Positions 32,701-47,700 of a stretch of DNA of 64,000 bases are shown in pieces. The notes beneath the pieces are model-generated. The model was not told the origin of the DNA. It saw only the letters and a program-made list of their open reading frames with translations, and searched no databases. Within the stretch, counting starts at the first letter, position 1. Every line of letters starts with the position of its first letter. The position numbers and the translations under genes were made by a program. Source of the stretch: Clytia hemisphaerica (lineage: Eukaryota > Cnidaria > Hydrozoa > Leptothecata > Clytiidae); assembly GCA_902728285.1 (NCBI GenBank), contig CACVBU010000681.1:2954413-3018412 (forward strand), written 5' to 3'.

Positions 32701-35700
32701 TGCATCTATGTGCAAAAAATCGCAAAAAACTAATGATAAAATCTCGAGAAAATCTCAAAAAACCGCTTTTTTCGGGACATTTCCGGTTCTACCGGCCGGA
32801 AAAAATTTTTTTTTCGAAAATTGGGCTCTGTCACATTTTGGGCATTGCCATTTTACATCATTGTGCAAAAAATCATGAAAATCTGTCGAGTATAAGTTGA
32901 AAAAATGAAGGAAACCGTTTTACGCCGGTTTTCGCCTGTTCCGGCGATTTTTAAGGAGTTCCGGATTCAAAGAATGATTTTTTTGGAAATCAAACAATGC
33001 TAAGTTTTGGGCATCATCATAAAGAACATTTTTCTGTAAAGAAACAATTAAATAAGTTGAAAAAATGTGACGGAAATGTGAAAAAAACGACGATTTCCGG
33101 CACATTTCCGGTTCTACAGACCGGAAAAAATTTTTTTTCGGCAAACGGTTTTCGACACCTTTTCGGCAGTACTAATGTGCATCTATGTGCAAAAAATCGC
33201 AAAAAACTAATGATAAAATCTCGAGAAAATCTCAAAAAACCGCTTTTTTCGGGACATTTCCGGTTCTACCGGCCGGAAAAATTTTTTTTTCGAAAATCGG
33301 GCTCCGTCACATTCGAGGGTTTATAGTAATGCACCTTTGTGCAAAAAATCAGAAAAATTGAATGAGCCAATCTCGAGAAAAGCTGGTAACTAACTAACTA
33401 ACTAACTAACTAACGAACACGGGTTAATTTATAGGACCTCCACCCCACCGGGGTAGGTCCAAAAATAACATTGTGATTTAATCCCAAAGCAAATGCTTTG
33501 AAAGAATGGTCTAAAGAGGTCTTTCGTGTTTAGTTAAGTTGCTCAATTTACGCCAATTTACGTTACAAACGTTCCGCTAGCACAAGGGATGCCTTCTACA
33601 GATTCGAACGTTTGCTCCCATAATGATGCAACAATTACATAGCTTATTCCACAAAATTACGCATGTTTGTATATGGAAAACCAGTGAAATTCTCCATTAC
33701 TTAGGATATTTACAAAGTACCATTATTAACGAACCATTTGTCGATATATCTTTTATTCTATATTCACAGATATCGTGTTTGTTAGATAGGCTAACTACCT
33801 ATGATTTCCCGTGAAATTATGTCAAGTTTCGCCTATTAGTCCGCCATGGTGTTTTCTATCTTAAGACAGATTTTCAAAGGTTAAGTTTCAAAACATTCGA
33901 ATTCCGCTGTTACCTACTATAATAGAATACAAAATGGCGTACTAGTCAGCTCTTGAACAAGACACACTTCATATACATGATATGCACCACTGGAGAGTCT
34001 TCTGAGAACTTTTAAAATTTTCCACCCAATACGTCACTTAAACAATAGAAAAAGTGACGTATTGGGTGGAACAAAAACACCAGAAACGTTGCATAATTTC
34101 ATGAAGTCATTGTAGTGGTGCATATCATGAATTATATGGGAAGTCTGATCCAGTCAAGTAGTTAGAGATCAGCGATCTAGACACAAAATTATCCAACCAT
34201 CATACTTATAGGGAAAAATTGCTCATTTTGAGCGTATTCTTTTCCATGTTTGATCATTTCCATAGCAACCACTTTCCCCCTTTCTTCCATTGGTAAATGA
34301 CGCACTTCTGTGAACACTACATAAAGAAAATAGAAGAAACTTTATTTAGGCTGAATAGTTGGTTGATTGTAAATCACCCAACCGAAGTACACAATCAAGG
34401 CCAGGGTATAAAGAAATTTCCACAGCAATTGTACGAACTTATAAGACTCATGATATGCACCATAGCAATGTCTTCTGACATTACATCACGGACCCAACAG
34501 GTGATTTGTAGTAAGAGTGACGTAAAACTAGTCAGTACGTCACTTGTAACCAATCAACTGTTGGGTCCGTGGAAGACATTACAATGGTGCATATCATGAA
34601 TTCCAGATGAAAAATTTGACTTAAAAAATATGAGATGAAATAACACCTCATTAATGAGAGCGCTGATTAACCACTCTACGCTCCTCAACAAGTTTCTTAT
34701 CATTAAACTGAATCAACTGGTATTATTCGTTGACTTACATTTATCTTGAATTTCTTTCCAGATCTGTTTGACCAGGGTTTCATTATTATGATTGGCACAA
34801 GCGATGATGTCCAGCTTGCATTCGGGAAGTGAAAACTCCTCCGCAAACTCACCGTATAACTGGAAAAGGAGAAAAGAACGCAGAGAGATAAAAAACCAAT
34901 TCATGATATGCATCACTGCAATGACTTCACGAAATTATGCTACTTTTCGGTTTTTGTTCCACCCAATACGTCACTTTTTCTATTGTTTAAGTGACGTATT
35001 GGGTGGAAAATTTTTTAAAGTTCTCAGAAGACTCTTCAGTGGTTCATGCCAATAGTCGCTAACGCTACAAGTGGTTGGCGTTCCAGTCTTAACAAGGTAA
35101 AATGACGTAAAAAATAAATGTGAACAGAAGTGCAATAATATTTGAAGTTATTTAACCATTGTAAATTCGAACTGGACACCATGGCCGTTCATTAAGGTCG
35201 ATAGATTATCGAGAGAGTATTTCAAAAACTTAAAATTAAGGAAGATTCAGAAAGAAAATGAAAGAATTAAGTATCAGCTTCACGTTATTTATGTGTTGTT
35301 TTGGAATCTTTTGTGTAGTCAAATCAAGGAAGAAATTGATTTCAGTGTTACCGCATTAATCTATTTTTTCAGCTTAAACGTTTGTAGACTCTTGAATTCT
35401 GTCCTTAGAATCAGAAAGAATGTTAGGCTACGTCATATCTTCCTTCGTTTCGAGCATAAAACTCCTAATCTTCGAGTAGGTCTAAAGGCCTGGAGTTGTC
35501 TATTATGTAGACTAGAAAGAGTGGTATTCTGGAAAAGCATTCCCTTACAGTTGAAATGTCGAACAATTTGGAGTTCAGTTTAACCATTGCGTCATTCATT
35601 TCAGGTGAATTACTTTTCTTCTTCGAAAGTTCCTCGAAGATTTTCAATTGCACACGAGCTACCTGAAAAAAAATCATAATTGAAAGAGGTTCGAACTTCC

Positions 35701-38700
35701 AAAGTATTGGGTTAAGATCTATCAGCTAGATGAGGAAATAAGTTTTATAGGGCCATTCCAGAAAAATATTCAACCACGAATGATCCCTACCGGTGGTATC
35801 CAGTCAACGAACTCTTTTATCTGGAATGACCGTATGGCCGTAAGACCTTTTTATCTCGCTATTGATAGTCTAATCGCTCCAGAATAGACATAGAGAAGAC
35901 AACCACTTGTTTTGACGAATAAAGGTAACAAAAAACTGACTTGGAATCTCGTCTAGTTTTAAATAGTAAGATCAGATGGCCGTGGACTCTGAGAAAAGAA
36001 ATCTTGAATCGATGTTCGAACGATAAATAAAGTACGCCGAAATCCATGCATAGATATAGCTTAAAGATATTTTTTATAATATAGAAAGTAGGCGCACAGC
36101 TTATGATGACAAAGCAGAATATATAATAGAATTTCTCAAAATGTGTTCTCGCGAGGCGCGGGAGGGGAAAGATTTTTCTATCTGTGTTTAAAATAATAAG
36201 CAAACAGTAGGGGATACGTTAAAAGATCCTGTTTAGGAAAATGATACGACAAAAAGGAAAGCACGTCAAAAAGTGAAGGGGAAGCATACATCTAGTTTCT
36301 CTTCAATCTCTTGTAAGAACTCTCCTTCGTTAGAGTTAGCAGTTGCACTGGAACTCTTCGTGGTGACTACAGCCCTGGATAAATATTCCATTCGATTGTG
36401 AATCGTAAGTGATGGTCTATGGGGATGAAAAAAAAATGAAAAATGAAATAAAAATAATCAAATACACCTTTTCGACTGTAGCCGCCAATTGCCACACGGG
36501 AATTTTTCGTCCGCTTTATTCCACTAAAACCACCCCAATCCAGTCCCCACCCCAATCCTTTTTTCGCACAATAGAAAAAGGTGTCAAAAAAGGATTGGAT
36601 TGGAGTTTAGGGGGATACTTAAATAAATAAGTGGCACGTGCCTGACCGTGCGACTACGTTCGAAAAGGTGTATTATGGACATTGATACTAGCCTAGAGTG
36701 GCTGTCCAAAGAGACTGTTTTAGCTACACGACGTTTGGCTTGATTTTCTAATTACACACTATTTTTAAGTAAACATTTTAAAACAATAGTAATAATCCTG
36801 TTTTAAATGCGCACGACACTTTACTAAAACAAAAGTCATGTTAGAGTAGGTAGGCAAAAATTGGGCAGAAAATTGGCAGTTAAAATCTTTTCTTGAAAAC
36901 GATTTAAAGAAGTCTTTGCATTGAAGTCAAAAGAGAAAAATACATTGACTTTAGACAACCAAGTTTCTGTCCAATCTGATACACATTTTGACTAGGTAGG
37001 GAGAAAAGTGGGCCGTCTAAACCAGACCTAAGATCTGATCTCCAGTGTGGTTTTCGTTACGGATCGAGTGTGTTCACATTGGTTTCGGAACGTTTCGGAG
37101 CAGTTCCGTTCCGATTAAAAAAGTGGAGCGAAACCGTTTCGATCTGTTTTGCTTTGTAACGTCTTCTTTTTTGACGTTTCGAATTTTGACGTTCACACTT
37201 GTTTCGGAACCGTTTCGTTTCGGGACGGAACCGTAACGTCTGAACATGGTCTTAAACAAATACAAGAAATTTGCAAATATTCATGAGCATACCCTTGCAT
37301 TTCGGCGAGTTTGAGAAGGATTTTCGCAGCAGCAATGAAGTTGTTGTTTTTCTCATAATACATCCAGACCAAGTCAAGTGTCTTCTTGTTGCCAGGGTGC
37401 TGTTAAGAAAGAATTTGCGAAAAGTGATTTTACTTTTGAAAATTCAGTCAAAAATCCCATTCCATGTTTGATTCTCACAAAATTTGGGGATGAGCTGGAG
37501 TTTTTATAAGATACTTCACTAATTGGTCATTTGAAGTGACAGAGATGACGCGTTCTTTAGAAAAAGTAACAAAATTGTTCTATTACTGGTTAACTACCAA
37601 CCAAATCAAATAAGAGCTTGTGATGATCCACAGTACTTAAATGTCTAAGTTAGTTTGTAATGATTTGTTGTAATATTGGCACTACCCTGAGTTTGGAAGA
37701 ACTTTCCAATGGTTACCGAAATGGGAAGGTCTCCCTGATTAGGTTTCGTTAAAACCTATTTTTCTGTAACTCAATGCTTCCTGATTAGGCTCAACTTTTC
37801 CGTTCGGCCAGTTTCAAAAGAAATTGTCTATGAAGCAAAATTAAACAAGTAAAAAATCTAGAAATTCAACGCTTTATCGCCTATAAAACGTTACAGTTTT
37901 CGCGTGGGATTCAATCATTTTCGACTTCCCGATAAGGAAGAATTTTCCCTGGCTAGTGGCATGGCGGAGACTGTTGGTGAAACAAACATCGATCGATTGA
38001 CGATTCGATATTGAACCTCTTACCTGTTGTGCTGCGAGTGTGATGAGATAGTGCTCCAAAAATGGTGATTTGATCTGCAACATGAAAGAGATGAAGGAAT
38101 AAATAATTAAGGCCGGTCTTCATTTTCGCGCGAAATGGGCTACGGTTTTTTTCTTTCTTTCTTTCGTTTTTTTTCGAAGAAAAGATTACGTCAAAAAAGT
38201 TTAGCACGAAAAAAAAAGTTGAAGGAAGTTAAACATTTTTCATCCATTGGTTGAAATTAACGTAATTTCAACCAATGGAATTGCTTCATTCAGCCGACCA
38301 ATGACCTTACAAAAACGTCAAAGGTTTTCACTCATATCGCGCGAAAGTGGAGACCGGCCTTTATTTAGCTGAAGGTTGGACTTATCTGATATTCCCTTGG
38401 CGGATTGGCAGCCGGACACGCTAAATCTCTAAAGAAGAGGGCCAATTTTCTATCGGAGAGAAATTATAGTTGGCCTTTGATGTACCGAATCCCCTTGACT
38501 GTAAGCCTGAAAAGTATTTTGGTTGGACCCGACAAAACCCCCAAAACGAAGGACTGGAATTTAGGCCTCCGAGTGCAAAATGCTTGACGCGGTCTGGCAA
38601 AGCTCAGTAATAACATAACCTTCCCGACCTTTAAATTTCAACATCGAGTGTAAGATAAGCAATGATCCTGTGTTGCAAATTCATATCAGGAGAGGTCTTT

Positions 38701-41700
38701 TTTTGTTAAATGGTCTTTTTGAAAGTGGTATCCTAATGGTAACGCTACTTTGAATAGCGATGTATCAAGAACGCTAGATTCACTTTTCCTTCACTGCGAT
38801 GGCTTCGCAAGTACCACTTTCAAAAAGAATTCCATCAAGGATGGTTTACATATCATTATATCAAAAGGTTTGCTTAAAAATCAACAATTCACACCGTCAA
38901 CGAATAACAAGCATTATGTTGTCACTAGAAGAATCATACCTGTAATAATGTGTTTGTTTGGTCTTTCTTGATCAACCAATCAAATAGCGCCACGTGGAAT
39001 AATTCATCACGCGACGTTAACGAACGAGTGATAATGTTGTCGTACTGCGGTGAGAGAAAATTAAAAAACTTTAAGGAAGAAAATTTGGATATCCACCTGG
39101 TTTAAACACAAGTAAATAAGGTTGAATAGCGCACTAGATTTAATTTTTGACACAATCATTACTCTCGATGTGTTTGTACAAGTTCCAATCCCATCAACCT
39201 TTGCGTTAATCTCTTTTGCACGCTAATTGCATCATTTGACACAAGATATATAACAACTTGCACGTATCTTTAAATGAGCCGCATTGAATTGTAGGATTGC
39301 AACTCGTACAAATGTCAAAAATAAGTGAAAAGTAACAATTATGACCTATGCGTTGCAGAGAGCTATTCGATCTTATTTTGGTCACGTGATCAATAAAAGC
39401 TTAAGCTTAAGTCGTTTAGCTTTCATTTTTTTGATCATGTGATCAGAGAGGGTGAGCAAAAAAATTTATCAACCTCGAAATTCAAAACAAGTCGACTTCC
39501 AGACTAGGGAAATATTGAATTGAATTTACTCTAATCCCCATTAAAAGTTGAACTTTTAGATTTATAAAACCCGAAGGGTTAGATGTCGTGCTTTTTGTTG
39601 AGGTTAGGTAGGAAAGAAAATCCTGCCTAGGCCACGTGACATTACAATAAAATTTCAGCGCTTGACCAATAAGAAGTTTCGCACGTTTTCGAAAACAATG
39701 GTTGAACCCTTAGATTTATAAAACCCGAAGGGTTAGATGTCGTGCTTTAAGCCAATCTCAGTCAAAAAAGTAAATATCGGAAAAAATATTGTTGCTATTG
39801 TTTTCGAAAACCCGCAAAGCTTCTGATTGGTCAGGTGCTGAAATTCTATTCTAATGTCACGTGACCTAGGTAGGATTTCCTACATATCCACGCCACACTT
39901 TTTCAGCAAAAGTACGCCATCTAGCCTTTCGGGCTTTATAAATCTATGGCTAGATGTCGTGCTTCGGCTGAAAAGTGTGCAGTGGTTAGGTAGGAAATCC
40001 TACCTAGGCCACGTGACATTACAATAGAATTTCAGCGCTTGACCAATAAGAAGCTTCGCAGGTTTTCGAAAACAATAGCAGCAATATTTTTTTCGATATT
40101 CACTTTTTTTACTTGGAAGAGCTTAAAGCACGACATCTAGCCCTCCGAGCTTTACAGAAATCTGTGGTTGAACCATTCACTGATTTAAACTGACATTGCA
40201 CTGACCATGAAGACAGTAAGGATTTTTAATCCCGAAAAATGTCTCAAATTTTGAAAAAAGAGACGGCCTTCAATCCTAGGCTGCACGCATCCCCTCTGAT
40301 ATGATTTGATATAAGGGATGCGTATCGTGACAGTATCGTCTACAATATTTCTGTCCCATACATAAAAAAAAATGCAGACTACTTCTACCCCCAGAATAAA
40401 ATAAGTTACATACACAGCTTCGAAAAGAAAAGACGAAAATCATTACATGGTTTTGTGCTGACTCAGCAGTCAGTGTGCTTATTTCACTGTTGACGGGCGG
40501 TCCAGGGCGTGAAGGTATGGAGAGTGTGGCGGGATTCGTGATTTGGTTCAACAAATTCTCCAATGTTTGCGTGATACAACTGTAGGCTTCATTTCTGAGA
40601 GAAAATTTGATTAAATATAAACGTGCTGTTTACGAAAAAAAAAACAGTCCGATGACAGACAGGAACCTACCTAGGTAAACTGAGGTAAAGGCATAGGTTT
40701 TGCAGATATACTGCAAAGATCACGGCACAACAAAACCGTCCGATAAGTGGTCAAAAAAGTGTTTTTTCGGACGGATATTGATTTTAAACAACTAATTAGA
40801 CAATATTCTTCAAATTTTGCAGAATTTGTAGACGATAATAATCTCTTTGTACAAAGATATTTCACTGAAGATGAGTTTATTTAGATTATACCTCGCAGTG
40901 ATGAAAGGCGCTTAATTTTCTTTGCTTAGAAAGCTTACCTGTAATTAAACATCTCCATCCCTTCCACGTCGTCACGCGGTTCGCCATTCTTGAAATAATG
41001 AAGCGCCACGCCCGTCGGATCACGTTTGACGGCGATGTTCAAGCACACTTCAACAATCCCTTCGTAGAAGTAATCTGAAAACCCCAGAGAATAGAGAATC
41101 AAAACACTACAGTACCACCCCGAAACCTACTGAGAACCTAGCCAAACCCTACAAATTTTTAAGCATTAATTAGAAATAAAAACGGCAGAACTCGAAACAG
41201 TGGCCGTACATCCAACATTTGTCGACCAAAAACTACAGATGATTGACCCAAGGTGATATGCGTCACTCACCTAACTGGAGAACAGGTCCTTATCCTTAAC
41301 GAAAAATGAGATCTTCCTTTTCCAAGTAAGAACGCACAGCGTTGTCGAGACAAAGCTAGTTATGTGCATGCACTATCTAATAGATGCTTAGGAATCTTGC
41401 AAAAGATACAGAATAAGAATCGACGGAGCTAAATTTTCTCTAATGTAAGTTAGATGGGTCTCAAAATATGATACATGAAATAATTAAAAACCAATAAAAT
41501 TTGAAGACAAGATTGCTCAAAAATAAGGATTTATCAAAGCTTACACGATGCGAATTGATCACACGTCCATTGCAAGTCGATCAGGTGTGGTACTTCGGAG
41601 TAGAGCTTAAAAAGAGAATAAGGAAGATTATTAAGTTTAAAAGCTCGAACGTTTTAAGCAAGAAAAAGTGAAACTTTAAAATTGGCACCACATTTAGAAT

Positions 41701-44700
41701 AACGGATTGAATATCGCCCTTTTTTTGTTTGTAAGCGGTACAATTTTCAAATCTGGCGTTTGCATGAAAACCATGTGGGTCACGCGTCGTTTCAACGTCA
41801 TTTTGTTGAAAGCAACAAGAAATCCTGTATCTGACATTTTACTAGAATTGAAGTTCGTATAAATCGTGACCCCTTAGATCTGATTGCGCGAATATGACAA
41901 CAGCAAACGAAAACCATTTTTTTTAACATCTTGTACTAAAAAAGTACCTATTCCTCTTATTTAAAATAAGCATAATTATAAGGAGCTATGGGCTGTTCCA
42001 TTACATTTCCATACAGGGGGTGGACTAACATTTTCAAGGAAAAAGATTGATTCTTAGAAATATGTGGATACCCCCTGGACGATTGCAAAATTTGCAAATT
42101 AATCCTTCCAAAAAATTCTTTACACACCCTAAAAGTACGGGTAGACGAAAACAAAAATCAGTCCTTTACCCCCTGGAAATGTTCGTCCACCCCCTGTATG
42201 GGTATAAAATGGAATGGCCCAACGACAAAGTGGTCAAAGACGTCGCCGATTACAAACACGAGGTTCGAGGTTCGAATTTCCTAATTCCCGTTCAGTTCAT
42301 AGACAGCTGAGTCAGGCAGTCGTGGACCCCGTGAAAACAATCGAAAGACAGTCCAAAAGTCCAAGATTACTTGGTTATCCAGGTAAAATATCGACTCTAT
42401 CTACAATCAGCGCCGAAATATATTGGTAGTTTTGGGTATTTTAACGTTTTTTTTTTAATTTTTAGAAAGGTCGGGCGAGAATTGCAGTTTCAGTACTTCC
42501 ACTTTGCTTCATTGGATTTTTCGATTTGGGAGGGCTTCCAGGCTATATATTCTCAGCCTTATTGGAACATTTTTGAGCTTTTTGAGTATTAAGTCTAATG
42601 TTAAAACTCAGAGTTAAAACTCTACTTCCGAACTGTACTTCAAAGCACTTAAAAATCACTTGCGGTATGAAAGTTTGGAGGTAATTCTCCTTTTGTTCCA
42701 AATATTTCGGCGCCGATTGTAGACAGCGTTGTAGTTGTCTCCTTATCTCTGGAATACTGAAATTTACGGAAATAAACAAAGTATACCTTGATGGCTTCGA
42801 AGAAGTTTCGATTTCTTTCCACTGTGCTTTGAATCGAAGACGAGTTCTGCACAATTTTGTTCGCCTGAAAATATTATTGTATTGGTATTAAAAAGTACTA
42901 AAAGCCCAATGCCTGCTAGTTGAGGCAAAAGGTCGAATCTCAAAAATGGAGTCTGACAAATCTAAAAATCCTAGATTCGAAAGAGAAAGAAAAATTCTTT
43001 TTTTGCTTAGAACACTAATTTTGAGAGTTGAAATCTTTGCCTCGATGGCAGCGTCAGTCGAAGAGAACAGTAAATGGAACTTTCAGAGGATTGGAAACTA
43101 CATCACTGTGATACCTGTTGATTTATACGAACCGTTATGTGTGTAAAATTTAATAACTGTAAAAATAGCGTTTATTGCAAAAGAAAATGATAGGAAAATG
43201 TCACACGGCTTTGTGGTACCTTAAGGGAACTAATTTTCGCGGTAACTAATTTTCGCGGTAGACACCCAAAAACGCAAAAATTAGTTCCGCGAAAGTTAGC
43301 TACCGCGAAAATTAGTCCCCTAAGTTAGTGTATACATGTAGGTAGATCAAACATACCTTAGCACAAATAGCATCATCTGCGGAGAAGAGTGAAGGGCATG
43401 CGTTCCTCAAATAGTCACTGGTTGTCTCCACCGCAGTGTTGTCCGACATGCATGTGGCCATAACGCAATTCACCAGTTGCGTTGAAAGCTGGAAACAAGG
43501 AGACAGTAAAATGTGAGATCTTTCTCCGACTCTTTAGGGCTACCATACACTACACAGTATATCGTCAGGGAATATATTGAGAGTATATTGCTTAAGTGTC
43601 AGAAATATAATGATAAGGTTGCATCGATTTGCAATAATATAATGGGATTTTTAGAGGAGTCTAAGTAGATCTTTAAGGTTTGGAAGTAATTTTAACATAA
43701 TTCTTAAATGATCCCCAAGTCTTTAAAATGATCATCGTGCCAGGTCTTTGTGCTATCCAAGAAAAATGATCCTTACATACTATACTACATCCATTGGATG
43801 GCTGGTCAAAGAGATTTTTTTCATTGCATGAATAAATTAATATGCAATTTCAATTTATTATGACTTTAAAAGAGCTGCAATATATCGACCTTAAGTGTCA
43901 GAAATATAATGATAAGGTTGCATCGATTTCCAATAATATAATGGGATATTTAGGAGTCTAAGTAGCTCTTTAAGGTTTGGAAGTAATTTTAACATAATTC
44001 GTAAATGATCCCCAAGTCTTTAAAATGATCATCGTGCCAGGTCTTTGTGCTATCCAAGAAAAATGATCCTTACATACTATACTACATCCATTGGATGGCT
44101 GGTCAAAGAAGTTTTTTCATTGCATGAATAAATTAATAGGCAATTTCAATTTATTATGACTTTAAAAGAGCTGCAATATATCGACCCCGCCTCGCTATCC
44201 CGCCCTTTCTTAATGACAATTCCAGATCCACCGATCTTCAATTTTTAGGAGGATGTCCTACCCTGAGAAAGGACATTTACTTTATTGAGCATTTCATTCT
44301 TAGGCCATGGAGGATTTAAAAAAAATGATTCGAGAGTTAACCTGTTGTCCATTGGGTGAAAATAAATCTTTGAAAGCAATCTGTCGAATTTGTTCTTGGA
44401 TTTCCTGAAAAAAACAATACATTACACTTTTAAAAGAAAAGTTAAGCTAGGCAGACCTAGGTGTGTTTTCTTGCGTCCGAAAATGAACTTGAGTACTAGT
44501 GAAATATGTAAACAACTTATGAATTAGGTAGAATGGGGTGAAAACACCCAACTCATTATAAACAATTCTCTAGACAAGTTCAAAGAAAGTCAAAGGAAAG
44601 GGCTTCTTTTTGATTTTCTGTAAACTAACTTTTATGAGTGAATGAAGAGCGGTTCCTGTTCACTCCACTGACCTTTTTATATCCCTGGACAAATTTATCC

Positions 44701-47700
44701 GCCATCTTTGGTCGGAGTTTTTTTGAAAGTGGTACCCTAATGGCGGCACTACTCAATAGCGGTGAAATCGAGAGCGCTAGATGTACTTTCCCTCGAATAC
44801 TTCTGACGATGTAGCACCATTACACGTTAATTTTTAACACTGCAATGGCTTTTTTGCGGGTACCCCTTCAAAAAAACCTTCGATCAAAGATGGCGGATAT
44901 AGCTTGGTCCAGGGTATATAAGGTCAGTGCCCGCTAAAGCCATCGCAGTGTTAGAAATTAACGTAAAACTGCGCAACATCATCAAAAGTATTTGGGAAAA
45001 GTAGATGCGTTTAGACTGCTATTGAATAGTGCTACAATGAGGGTAGCACTTACAAAAAATCCGATCAAATATTTTGCTTGGCCGGTATTGAGAAATTTCC
45101 TCCAGGTTATATATAAAGGTCAGAGGTCCACTGATAGATTTATAAAACCCGAAGGGCTAGATGTAAAGCTTTTGCTGAAAAGTGTGCCGTGGTTAGGTCT
45201 AAGTCACGTGACATTACAATAGAATTTCAGCGATTGACCAATCAGAAGCTTCGCGGGTTTTTGAAAACAATAGCAACAATATTTTTTCCGATATTCACTT
45301 ATTTCAGGCATAAAGCCCGATATCTAGTCCTTCGGGCTTTATAAATCTATGGGTCCACTCACCTGGTTGGCATTATGGATGACGACATGAAACTGATGTT
45401 CACAGATCAGTCTCCACAGTTCCAATCCTTCGATTGACATGGACACCAAATGTAAGAACGCCATCAGGCTGCTTTTCTCCGTCAAATGACTGTTGTTTGA
45501 CCCTGATAAATATGATATCGCCAAAGAAGAACGTAATTTTTATCTAAATAACTTGGTTCGTCTCCAAAATATGGTATTTCAATATAACTTAATTTCCATA
45601 TTCTTAGAGAGCTTATCGATCAAAGCCCAAGAAATCAAAAGATCGAATCGCGGAAACAAGAAAAACGACGGATCGAGAAACGTCGAGAAACCTCAAAAGA
45701 ATTAATAAATAAGTCCTGAACTTTTATCTACAGAACTGAAACTCGCCTCCAAAATATGACATTTCCACAATTCTGAGCCCAACCCATCAACATGGAAACA
45801 AAGCCCGAGGGATCGAATGCGAGGGTGGTTTTAAGAAATCCCGAAGGCCACGTATACTAATACTAGGCATCATATTAGTTTTGTTTTGACGAAATCAATT
45901 CCAGGGACGATATGTGCATTCTACACGGTTATTAGCCTTCATGAGCAAATATAATGATTGGAAAGACATTATTCATTGCAATGTCTTCCACGGACCCAAC
46001 AGCTGATTGGTTGTAAGTGACGTATTGACTGATTTTACGTCACTTACAACCAATCAGCTGTTTGGTCTATGGGAGTATGATATCGAAGTTATTGCAGTAA
46101 TGCATATCATGAATTATGCTTGTTTTCTATGTAGTATGCATTCCTCAATCACCCCTCTAGATCGATCCTGTACATACCGTGTTTTGGTGTGAGCGTATGA
46201 TAAGTTCTATGTACAGGTGATTGTGAGAGTGTTGTATCCGAATATCTTGTCAAGAAGTTCTTCAGAGATTGCAATCGGACGATGAACCAAGATAAATCGG
46301 TCGCACTGATCCGACTCATCAGCTGAAGGAGAGAGAAAATAATGATGCAATCAATCTGTATTTTTTCAAAACAAAGTTTATACTTATTTGTTACTGTAGA
46401 GGGTGTATCTTTATCATTGTACTTATTTGTTACTTTACTTTTAGCTTTAGCATTTGTGCAATGTTTAGCTCTAGTTAAGTGGCTAACTTTCTGGCCTATT
46501 TATTCGAATTTTACAGTAGGCAAAAGTGGGTAGAATGTTAGCAGAAAAAATCTTTGCTTGACAAAGCAAGAAGTCAAAAGGCAATGCATTGAATTTCGAC
46601 AGCCAATTTTCTGCCCACTTTAATTCATAACTAGAATAGGTAAGGCCAAGTGGGCCGTCTGACCCAGAGCTAACATATCTTAAGTCGATTTAGTTTGCCT
46701 TTTGTCAATGAAGAGCTTAAGAATATTGGATTGATGAGAATGAATAGACTAAAATATTAGATTGCATTTTTGAACAAAGAGGGGTCTATGTAACAAATCC
46801 TGCATTACTAAAAAGAGACAAAAAGAACGACAAACTTCACCGTCCACGACCCTGACCGAGATTGATTCTGATTGATTCCTCTTTGTTTACCACGGGAATT
46901 AACTACTACTGTGGTTTAAAAGAACGACAAATTACGCATACGATGGTAGGATTTGCAAGACGAACCTGCTGAAAGAGGAGAATATAGAAGATAAAACAGG
47001 GAAAATTCAAATCAATCTCACTTGATGTTTTCCGTTGCAATCGATTGTCTCAAAAACCAGTGGGTAATTCCAAATCGGCCTATAAGAAAAGCGGAAATAT
47101 AAATAAATATGGTCAAGAGACATGATGTTGCTTTTAAATTGAGGTGCGTAAGTGCTATTCTCATTTTGAAACTCAATGGAGAGTCATTTTACGATAACAA
47201 TCTGTCTGATACACAAGAGGTCTTTACTTAGACCTCTTAATTTCATATGTCTAGATCTATTTTTGCGACAAACAAATTAGCGACACCCTGCTTTATAGTA
47301 ACTTTTAGGCAAAAAAGTCTAAAAATTATTATAAGACCAAAGAGAGTCGGTAAATTAAAAGTAAGGGTTTACGAAGAATATTTTGCCACGTTCCTCCAAC
47401 GTGAACATAAATTTGATATTGATCGAGCGAGTGTATCCAACCAGTCAAACAATACGTTTCATAGAAATTATTAACAACAGGTTACCTCATGATTCTGGTG
47501 AAGTAGAGATAGATTCCATTGTGTTTGCCAGAGAATGTTGATTGACCGTCATTGAGTTTGTGTTGTGTCGTTGTTTGGTTGACCAATGTTGAGTTCATAT
47601 TTGGTGGTTGAGGCGTTTGGATGGTTTGATGCAGTCTGGAGAAAGAGAATGTTTCGTTTAAGGTTCTCCAGACATAAAGTCTACACAAAATAATTGCCAG

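Noticed and set aside
36030..36203. Minus-strand frame 35859-36203
   Set aside because: Intronic, between NUP155 exons 30 and 31; no similarity or splice support.
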